From NCBI GenBank assembly GCA_009922295.1, contig RFWA01000185.1:1-5487 (forward strand): a DNA stretch of 5,487 nt. Direction: 5' to 3'. Shown one piece after another: positions 1 through 5,132 of the stretch. This DNA is from Betaproteobacteria bacterium (lineage in GTDB: Bacteria; Pseudomonadota; Gammaproteobacteria; Burkholderiales; Burkholderiaceae_C). The first letter of the stretch is position 1. Each line of letters begins with the position of its first letter. Under the pieces are notes generated by a model that worked only from the letters and a program-made list of their open reading frames with translations, ran no database searches and was not told where the DNA came from. The position numbers were made by a program, and so were the translations under genes.

Positions 1-434
1 CCGATGGCCAGCATCTGCTGTTGCCCGCCGGAAAGCGAGCCAGCACGCTGCTGGCTACGTTCCTCAAGGATCGGGAACAGTGTGTAGATACGGCGCAGAT
101 CGTGCGTCGGCCTGCGGCCATGAAGCGCAGTCACCCCGAGTTGCAGGTTCTCAAGCACGCTCAGTTCGCCCAGGATCTGGCGCCCTTCCGGCACCTGCAG
201 GAGGCCAGAGCGGGAGATACGGAATGCCGCCTCACCGGTGATGTCGCGGCCGTCCAGCTTGATGGTGCCGCCGCTGGTACCCAGCAGTCCACTGATGCAA
301 TTGAGCAAGGTGGACTTGCCAGCGCCATTGGGCCCGATGATCGCCACCATGTCGCCTTGAGCCACCTTGACGGACACACCGTGCAGTACTTCGTTGCCGT
401 TGTAGCCGGCATGCAGGCCCGAGATCTCAAGCAT
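1..434 (-). CDS. livF: LivF-type ATP-binding subunit of a HAAT-family ABC importer (partial, 3' end cut by window)
   Basis: One of the two cytoplasmic ATPases that power the LivHM permease. From the chosen Met, 144 residues are visible. The Walker A loop GPNGAGKST is at about residues 34-42, a Q-loop in LLQVPEGR at 78-85 (the VPEGR stretch is typical of LivF), and the ABC signature LSGGQQQ at 134-140. The window ends just before Walker B, the D-loop and the H-loop, so roughly the last 90 residues of a normal ~235-residue LivF are missing. The start is uncertain. ATG at 434 overlaps the livG stop (ATGCTTGA) and has a GGGGGA purine run about 8-9 nt upstream. An in-frame ATG at 443 would add only Met-Thr-Lys and has no separate ribosome site. 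Both starts overlap the end of livG, implying translational coupling. The family call is safe; the transported substrate is not known. Confidence 0.95.
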   Translation of the reverse strand, partial: MLEISGLHAGYNGNEVLHGVSVKVAQGDMVAIIGPNGAGKSTLLNCISGLLGTSGGTIKLDGRDITGEAAFRISRSGLLQVPEGRQILGELSVLENLQLGVTALHGRRPTHDLRRIYTLFPILEERSQQRAGSLSGGQQQMLAI

Positions 435-1200
435 CTTCGTCATCCCCCAGGTAGGCGGTGATGACAACGGGGTCGTTGACCACCTGCGCGGCCGTGCCCT
501 GGGCGATCAGCACGCCACCATCGAGCACGTAGACATAATCGCAGAGGTTAGTCACAAAGCGCATGTTGTGCTCTATCAGCAGAACCGCCATGCCGTCGCC
601 CTCCGTAGCCAGGTCGCGGAAAATCTCTCCCAGTCGGGCTGCTTCAACTTCATTGATGCCGGCCACGGGCTCATCGAGCAGCAGAACTTGCGGTTTGAGC
701 GCCAAGGCGCGCATCATCTCCACCCGACGCTGGTCGCCGTAAGACAGCGAACCGGCAGGGTAGTCGGCGTAACGCGTCATGCCAAATCGATCGAGCAGGC
801 TAAACACCTCGTCACGAAAGCGCGCGGTTTCGGCGCGCGATGACGGGAGGCCAAATAACTGTGACACCAGCGAAGTCTTTTGGTGCCGGTACATGCCGAT
901 CATCACATTGGCGACCACGGTCGCATCAGGCAGCAGGCGGATGGTCTGATAAGTGCGAGCCAGGCCTGCCCGCGCAACTTCATGCCGAGGGGCTTCTGTG
1001 AGGTCGACGTCGCCGAACCGGATACTGCCTTGACTCAGCTTGTAGACGCCGGTGATGAGATTGACCACCGTTGTCTTGCCGGCGCCGTTGGGGCCAATCA
1101 GGCCGGTGATCTTGCCGCGCGCGATTTCCATGTTGAACGGCGACACGGCCTGTAAGCCGCCAAAGCGCTTGGAGACACCCTGGAGTACCAACGAAGTCAT
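427..1200 (-). CDS. livG: LivG-type ATP-binding subunit of a HAAT-family ABC importer
   Basis: The second nucleotide-binding subunit, expected to form a heterodimer with LivF on the inner face of the membrane. The 257 residues match the usual LivG length. Visible motifs in order are Walker A GPNGAGKTT (36-44), Q-loop Gln85 in RTYQTIRLLP, signature LSYGDQRRVE (152-161), Walker B LLLDEP (173-178) followed by the D-loop VAGIN, and the H-loop His211 in LLIEHNM. All catalytic positions are intact. The long insert between Q-loop and signature (about 105-145) and the ending in YLGDDEDA are normal for LivG rather than LivF. The start ATG overlaps the livM stop as ATGA and has AAGG 7 nt upstream, so the two genes are translationally coupled. 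The LSYGDQ signature differs slightly from LSYGQQ but is not disabling. Confidence 0.96.
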   Translation of the reverse strand: MTSLVLQGVSKRFGGLQAVSPFNMEIARGKITGLIGPNGAGKTTVVNLITGVYKLSQGSIRFGDVDLTEAPRHEVARAGLARTYQTIRLLPDATVVANVMIGMYRHQKTSLVSQLFGLPSSRAETARFRDEVFSLLDRFGMTRYADYPAGSLSYGDQRRVEMMRALALKPQVLLLDEPVAGINEVEAARLGEIFRDLATEGDGMAVLLIEHNMRFVTNLCDYVYVLDGGVLIAQGTAAQVVNDPVVITAYLGDDEDA

Positions 1201-2084
1201 GCTAACGCCTTTGGCACCTTGGGCGCCAGCATCCCGGCACGCGCCAGCTTGCGGTTGTGCAACTTCATGACAAGGGTGTCGTAGACGCCAAAGGGCAGGA
1301 ACGCCATCACCACCACCAGCAAGAGCCCGTATACCGCCTGCCGATAGTCAGCCAGCGGTCGGAAGATCTCAGGCAAGAGTACAAGGATTGTCGTTCCAAC
1401 CAGCGGACCGAGCACGGCCCGGCGACCACCCAAAACCACTGCAGACAGGGTGCCGATCAGGATGCTGAAGCCAAACTGTTCTGCTGTCAGGCTGAAATTG
1501 CGCAATGCGTCCAGCCCTCCGAACAGCCCGGCGATGGCGCCAGACAGCGCAAATGACAGCACATGGTACTTCGTTGGGTTGACGCCGAGCGATGCCGCGA
1601 CCGAGGGGTCCTGGCGCATGGCATCGAAGGCACGGCCAATGCCACCCCGCCCAAGCAAGGTCAGCAGTGCCATAGTGCCAAGCATGGCAAAGAACAGGAA
1701 CCAAGGCGTCACGACGCGTGGTATGTTGTGAAAGCCGAGCGGACCACCCGTCAGCTCTTCAAAGTAGAGGATCAGCGCGACGAGAATTTCGACGAATGCC
1801 AGCGAAGCGATAGCCTGGTAAACACCGCGCAGGCGCGCAAGTGGAACCGACAGCAGCAGGCCACACATAAGGCCTAATAGTGTGCCGAGTGCCACGGCGG
1901 CGGCCGGGTGCAGCCCATGCTTGACGGTCAGTATGGCAGCGGCGTAGGCGCCCAGCGCGGCGAAACCCGACGTGGCGACCGAAAATGTGCCGGCACGGAA
2001 CACGATCGCTTGACTCAAGGCATAGCCCGTGCCAATAAAGATCAGGTCCAGCAGCGGAAGGTGAGGGGCGATGAAACTCATCAT
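1197..2084 (-). CDS. livM: LivM-type inner-membrane permease of a HAAT-family ABC importer
   Basis: Integral membrane subunit that pairs with LivH to form the translocation path. It has 295 residues, mostly hydrophobic segments with about eight to nine likely membrane spans. Family marks are the N-terminal block GTFSVATSGFAALGAY (32-47, the counterpart of the GQxSLGHxAFxxxGAY block), LTGGPLGF (111-118), the cytoplasmic-loop motif MRQDPSVAASLGVN (156-169), and the ATPase-coupling region VVLGGRRAVLGPLVG in the last third. The usual Gly-His pair of the N-terminal block is replaced by Ala-Thr-Ser, a mild oddity. The gene begins with two consecutive ATG codons. A GAGG lies 10 nt upstream of the first, and livH ends 18 nt upstream. 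Its own stop overlaps livG by 4 nt. Expected to be co-transcribed with livH, livG and livF. Confidence 0.95.
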   Translation of the reverse strand: MMSFIAPHLPLLDLIFIGTGYALSQAIVFRAGTFSVATSGFAALGAYAAAILTVKHGLHPAAAVALGTLLGLMCGLLLSVPLARLRGVYQAIASLAFVEILVALILYFEELTGGPLGFHNIPRVVTPWFLFFAMLGTMALLTLLGRGGIGRAFDAMRQDPSVAASLGVNPTKYHVLSFALSGAIAGLFGGLDALRNFSLTAEQFGFSILIGTLSAVVLGGRRAVLGPLVGTTILVLLPEIFRPLADYRQAVYGLLLVVVMAFLPFGVYDTLVMKLHNRKLARAGMLAPKVPKALA

Positions 2085-2102
2085 GATGGGCAGGCCTCGG
2101 GC

Positions 2103-2999
2103 TTACACACGCTTGGTCGGGGATTCTGTGACGCTCTGCGCAAACAGGCCATCGGGGCGGACCATCAGAATCACGAACAGCAGTAGGAAAATCACGGCGT
2201 CCACTAGCAAGGCAGGCAGGTAGGCGCCAGACAGCGACTGCAACAAACCAAGCACCAAGCCGCCAATCAGCGCACCCGGCACACTGCCCAGACCACCCAG
2301 AATAATCGCGACGAAGGCCTTGAGCAGGAAAGGTTCGCCCATCAGGAACTGCACAGCATTGAACGCCAGCCCGACCATCACACCGGCGGCACCCGCAAGC
2401 GCGCCCGACAGAAAGAAGGTCTGGTAAAAGATGGCGTTAGGATTGACACCCAACAACTGTGCAGCGCGGTAGTTACCGGCCACAGCGCGTATCTGGCGTC
2501 CCTGTGGTGTGCGGTAAAGGTAGTAAGCCAGCAGGGCTACCATCACCACCGCAACGCTAAGCATCAACAGTTGGAGCATCGTGACACGCAGGTCAAACAC
2601 CACGATGGCGTCGACCGGCACTGTGCCAAAGGGAAAGCGCATGGTCTGAGTCTTGGACACGTACTGGCCCACACTCAGGATGATGAGGCCGGCGCCGATG
2701 CTCGATATCACCGAAGCCAGTTCCGCGTCGGCCAGTGCCAGCTTGCGAAGCGGCTTAAAGGCAATTACCTCGACAAAAATTGAGATGAAACCCGCTCCGG
2801 CCATGGCGATCGGCAACGCGGCCCAGATAGGCAAACCAATGCGGACCATGAACAAGCCAATGAAGGCGCCCGACATGAACACCGCGCCGTGCGCCATGTT
2901 CATGATTCGGTGAATGCCGAAAATCAGCGTGAAGCCGAGGGCGAACAGCGCATAGACGCCGCCCAGGACCAAGCCATTCAAAACCTGCTGTGCAATCAT
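2103..2999 (-). CDS. livH: LivH-type inner-membrane permease of a HAAT-family ABC importer
   Basis: Partner permease of LivM; 298 residues, the normal size, with about eight hydrophobic spans. Clear family motifs are the N-terminal stretch NGLVLGGVYALFALGFTLIF followed by GIHRIMNMAHG (28-38; the usual form is G(V/I)xRxINxAHG), the cytoplasmic loop GRQIRAVAGNYRAAQLLGVN, and the ATPase-coupling motif GGLGSVPGALIGG at about 235-247. The C-terminal MVRPDGLF is also typical. The start codon has only a weak AGG about 10 nt upstream. The gene follows the binding-protein gene after a 63-nt gap that contains a terminator-like hairpin, so its transcription may be a fraction of that of the binding protein. 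Substrate specificity cannot be read from the permease. Confidence 0.96.
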   Translation of the reverse strand: MIAQQVLNGLVLGGVYALFALGFTLIFGIHRIMNMAHGAVFMSGAFIGLFMVRIGLPIWAALPIAMAGAGFISIFVEVIAFKPLRKLALADAELASVISSIGAGLIILSVGQYVSKTQTMRFPFGTVPVDAIVVFDLRVTMLQLLMLSVAVVMVALLAYYLYRTPQGRQIRAVAGNYRAAQLLGVNPNAIFYQTFFLSGALAGAAGVMVGLAFNAVQFLMGEPFLLKAFVAIILGGLGSVPGALIGGLVLGLLQSLSGAYLPALLVDAVIFLLLFVILMVRPDGLFAQSVTESPTKRV

Positions 3000-3021
3000 G
3001 GATTTGGTGCCTGACGGAAAA

Positions 3022-3047
3022 GCACCGGCGTCGATGTCCGCCGGTGC
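3022..3047 (-). terminator. Stem-loop with short T-run between binding-protein and livH genes (probable partial terminator)
   Basis: A perfect 9-bp inverted repeat, GCACCGGCG at 3022-3030 and CGCCGGTGC at 3039-3047, encloses an 8-nt loop. Reading on the minus strand, the direction of transcription, the stem is followed directly by TTTT and then CCGTC. It begins 15 nt after the binding-protein stop and ends 22 nt before the livH ATG. A GC-rich stem with a short T-run suits a leaky intrinsic terminator or an mRNA-stabilising 3' hairpin. Similar structures downstream of binding-protein genes are known to raise binding-protein levels above permease levels. The short T-run argues against complete termination, which would leave the permease genes unexpressed unless they had another promoter. 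Confidence 0.7.
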
Positions 3048-3062
3048 GCGTCTGGCAAGTGC

Positions 3063-4196
3063 TTACAGGGGTGCTGCGACGAACTTGCCGCCCTGAACCA
3101 TCAGGAAGGTAGCTCCGTAGTTCGGGATGCGGTCCACGTAGCTGTATTTGCCAGATCCGACCACAACCGGTACATCTTTAGTCTTGGCCAGGGCATCACG
3201 GATGGACTCACGCGTCGGATTGGGGCCGGCAGCCTTGATGGCAGTTGCCACAACCGTCATGTAGCTGTAACCAAGGGCAGCCCAGTTGTCGGCATCCTTA
3301 CCAGTCTTGGCCTTGTAGGCAGCGGCAAATGCCTTGCCTGCCGGTGTGCTGCCGCCGGGCATCCAGTCAGAGCCGAAGATCAGGCCTTCGACCGCTGCGC
3401 CGCCGATCTCGATCAGTTGTGGCGAGGAAAGACCCGACTGACCCAACAGCTTGACACTGGCGGGCAGGCCAGCTTGCTTGAGCTGGATCGCCATGTTGGC
3501 TGCACTTGGCCCAAGGGTGAAGAGTACGACGCAGTCAGGCTTGGCAGCCACGATCCGGGTTGCGATGGTCGAGAAATCAGAATCAGCCTGCTTGATGCCG
3601 GTGCGTTCAACGATCTTCATGCCACGCTTTTCGACGTTCTCGACGAACCCTCTCTCGAGGTCGACGTAGGCTTCGTTGTCAGTGAATCGCACCGTCGCAC
3701 AGGCCTTGACTTTGGCAACGTTCAGAGCGTAGTCACCTAGGGGCGGCATCGTCACAGCGCCAGGCTGCGCTGAAATGAAGGCCCATGGGCCGGCCGCGAG
3801 CATGGCCACTGCATTGGTCATTGCCTTCAAGCCGATCTTTGCGTCGTTGGCAACGCCGGCGGATGGGATGGCCTCGGGTGCCGTTGTTGGGCCCAAGATG
3901 AAAAGGACGCTCGGGTCTGCTGCGTAGCGGGTCACTGCAGCCATTGCCTGGGGCCGGGCCGAGGCACTATCAGCAACCTCATAAACAATTTTGTCGCCGC
4001 CCAGAAAGTTACGGGCGTTGAGCTCGTCGGCGGCAAATTTCATGCCGTCAGAGGCGGGAACGCCCACGAAGGCTGCGCCACCAGTGAGCGCCTGCAAAAT
4101 CACAATCTTGCGATCGGCAGCCAGAGCGGCATGTGATGCTAGCGCCATCCCCGCCGCCACGGCGAGAGCTTTAAAAACTTTTCTCTTTGAGCTCAT
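3063..4196 (-). CDS. Periplasmic substrate-binding protein of HAAT-family ABC importer (LivJ/LivK-like, Peripla_BP_6)
   Basis: Captures the substrate in the periplasm and delivers it to LivHM. From the chosen start it is 377 residues. An ideal export signal is present: basic MSSKRKVFK, a hydrophobic core at about 10-25, and an ALA site with cleavage predicted after Ala26. There is no lipobox Cys, so the mature protein is soluble. The mature part has the type I periplasmic-binding fold pattern: KIVILQALTG near the start, GMKFAADELNAR (about 51-62), IVYEVADSASARPQAMAAVTRYAAD, then FILGPTTAPEAIPSAG in the hinge-pocket region, and a C-terminal YGATFLMVQGGKFVA. The start at 4196 is preferred because AGGAG lies 6 nt upstream and the signal peptide begins there. 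An upstream in-frame ATG at 4283 would put 29 extra residues ahead of the signal peptide and lies within the promoter. The ligand is unknown; this family binds amino acids, aromatic acids, amides, urea and short acids. Confidence 0.95.
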   Translation of the reverse strand: MSSKRKVFKALAVAAGMALASHAALAADRKIVILQALTGGAAFVGVPASDGMKFAADELNARNFLGGDKIVYEVADSASARPQAMAAVTRYAADPSVLFILGPTTAPEAIPSAGVANDAKIGLKAMTNAVAMLAAGPWAFISAQPGAVTMPPLGDYALNVAKVKACATVRFTDNEAYVDLERGFVENVEKRGMKIVERTGIKQADSDFSTIATRIVAAKPDCVVLFTLGPSAANMAIQLKQAGLPASVKLLGQSGLSSPQLIEIGGAAVEGLIFGSDWMPGGSTPAGKAFAAAYKAKTGKDADNWAALGYSYMTVVATAIKAAGPNPTRESIRDALAKTKDVPVVVGSGKYSYVDRIPNYGATFLMVQGGKFVAAPL

Positions 4197-4289
4197 GTGT
4201 GTCTCCTGTGTTGTTGGGTTGTAAATTCGGGTTACGTAATTATATTTTTTGCGTACTATCCATATATTTCGCCGCCCTGTCAAGTCTAT
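4197..4289 (-). promoter_or_regulatory. Promoter and leader of the binding-protein/liv operon
   Basis: This 93-nt AT-rich gap follows the regulator stop. On the minus strand it has a perfect -35, TTGACA, at 4283-4278, then a 17-nt spacer and the -10 GATAGT (4 of 6) at 4260-4255. A start of transcription is predicted near 4248, with a leader of about 50 nt ending in the strong ribosome site AGGAG at 4207-4203. A perfect TATAAT at 4244-4239 is an alternative -10 but lacks a good -35. The -10 lies within TGGATAG, which recurs over the regulator's own start and may be half an operator. No terminator was seen after the regulator, so some transcripts may read through from it. Confidence 0.6.
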
Positions 4290-5057
4290 TTACGTATATT
4301 CCGATTGGAGCACCGGCAACGGGGTGCACGAGATGTACTCTGCCAGAACGTCGCCCTGCACTGTGACGTGACCGCGCATCAGGGCGTAGGCTTCGTCGGC
4401 TTTTCCGGCCGAAATCAGGCTAAGAAGTCCTTTGTGGTCGTCGTTGTTGGCCTCTGGTCGTCCTTTGGCGCGCAACTGAAACATGCGATAGGGGTTGAGC
4501 CGAACGGCGAGGTTGCGGGTGGTTTCAAACAAAACGTCGTTATGGGTAGCGCGCCAGAGCGCGACGTGAAAACGAATGCCCTGATGTCCGAACTCATCCT
4601 CATCGCCTGCCAGTAATGCCGCGTCTGAGGCGGCCTGAATCGCCACCAACGCCTCTGTCTCCTGGGGTGTGATGCGTCGAGCAGCAAAGCGAGCGCAGAC
4701 CGCTTCAAGCTCTGAAAGGGTTTCGAACATCTGGATCAGGCGACGGACATCAAGCGGCGCTACAACGGCCCGCTGGCGCGACGGTTTTTCAACCAGACCG
4801 GCTTCTATCAGTTGCAGCAGCGCTTCGCGCACCGGGGTTCGGGAAACCGAGAACCGGCGAGCAATCGCATCTTCATCCAGGGGCGCTGCTGGCGCCAGCA
4901 AACCAGCAAAAATCTCTTTTTCCAAGGCGCTGCGCACAATTTCGCATTGGGTCAGCTTCTTTTCATCTTGGGTTTTGACGCGGCCGCGCGATCGCCCCAA
5001 TTTCGGGCCTTCTACTGCCGTGCGTGCGGAAAAACGGGGGGGTGCTTGATCCATCAT
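4290..5057 (-). CDS. GntR-family transcriptional regulator, FadR/FCD subfamily
   Basis: One-component DNA-binding regulator of 255 residues. An N-terminal winged helix-turn-helix spans about 35-102. Its core, LDEDAIARRFSVSRTPVREALLQL split across about 60-83, includes the diagnostic SRTPVREAL recognition helix. The C-terminal all-helical FCD effector domain spans about 105-240. His164, His208 and His230 sit at the spacing of the usual metal ligands, but the expected Asp/Asn four residues before the first His is Gly160. An unusual basic tail of about 34 residues precedes the DNA-binding domain. The gene starts with ATGATG; either could be used, with a GGA 6 or 9 nt upstream. It lies upstream of the transporter in the same direction and diverges from the acyl-CoA ligase, so it probably controls both. 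The effector is likely a carboxylate or acyl-CoA-related compound (inference from family and neighbours). Confidence 0.94.
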   Translation of the reverse strand: MMDQAPPRFSARTAVEGPKLGRSRGRVKTQDEKKLTQCEIVRSALEKEIFAGLLAPAAPLDEDAIARRFSVSRTPVREALLQLIEAGLVEKPSRQRAVVAPLDVRRLIQMFETLSELEAVCARFAARRITPQETEALVAIQAASDAALLAGDEDEFGHQGIRFHVALWRATHNDVLFETTRNLAVRLNPYRMFQLRAKGRPEANNDDHKGLLSLISAGKADEAYALMRGHVTVQGDVLAEYISCTPLPVLQSEYT

Positions 5058-5069
5058 TGGCTATCCAAT
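5056..5069. promoter_or_regulatory. Candidate operator: inverted repeat ATTGG-CTAT-CCAAT at the regulator start
   Basis: Perfect 5-bp arms, ATTGG (5056-5060) and CCAAT (5065-5069), flank a 4-bp centre and cover the regulator's start codon and weak ribosome site. Arms and spacing resemble the ATTGGTATACCAAT-type operator I recall for the FCD regulators UxuR/ExuR. A partial copy, CTATCCA followed by an AT run, recurs at 4256-4262 within the binding-protein promoter. Assignment to the neighbouring regulator is inference. Confidence 0.45.
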
Positions 5070-5092
5070 ATATCGGTGGCTACTTGATTTTA

Positions 5093-5098
5093 TATAAT
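5093..5098 (+). promoter_or_regulatory. Candidate -10 box for the divergent acyl-CoA ligase
   Basis: A perfect TATAAT on the plus strand, with transcription start expected near 5105. No recognisable -35 is present 16-18 nt upstream (the region reads ATATCG), so the promoter would need an activator or be weak. Because the area is very AT-rich, a chance match is possible. Transcription from here would begin about 2 nt before the first ATG of the ligase, or about 56 nt before the ATG at 5161. Confidence 0.4.
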
Positions 5099-5103
5099 TT
5101 TTC

Positions 5104-5132
5104 ACTATGATGATGAAAAATGCCATTGTCAA
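5104..5132 (-). promoter_or_regulatory. Predicted promoter of the GntR-family regulator
   Basis: On the minus strand a perfect TTGACA -35 at 5132-5127 is followed by a 17-nt spacer and the -10 CATAGT (4 of 6) at 5109-5104. This predicts transcription start near 5097 and a leader of about 40 nt before the regulator ATG. The box sequences and spacing closely match the promoter of the binding-protein gene. It overlaps the first codons of the divergent ligase if that gene starts at 5107. Confidence 0.5.

Noticed and set aside
21..461. A 146-codon plus-strand open frame opposite livF
   Set aside because: The minus strand encodes an intact LivF with Walker A and signature motifs, and the plus-strand product has low-complexity composition without family features.
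4221..4235. GTAA-N7-TTAC inverted repeat in the binding-protein leader
   Set aside because: Four-base arms in AT-rich DNA are expected by chance, and no longer pairing or riboswitch-like fold was evident.
4239..4244. Perfect TATAAT on the minus strand as the main transporter promoter
   Set aside because: The matching -35 position reads ATATAT, whereas the nearby TTGACA with a 17-nt spacer gives a better two-box fit. Kept only as an alternative.
4197..4283. Upstream start of the binding protein at 4283 adding 29 residues
   Set aside because: The extension lies over the promoter and precedes a textbook signal peptide. AGGAG at 4207-4203 is placed correctly for ATG at 4196 only.
4197..4616. 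A 139-codon plus-strand open frame across the regulator 3' end and the transporter leader
   Set aside because: It is antisense to a clearly conserved FCD domain, has no recognisable protein motif, and crosses the promoter region. It is best explained as a shadow of the GC-rich coding strand.
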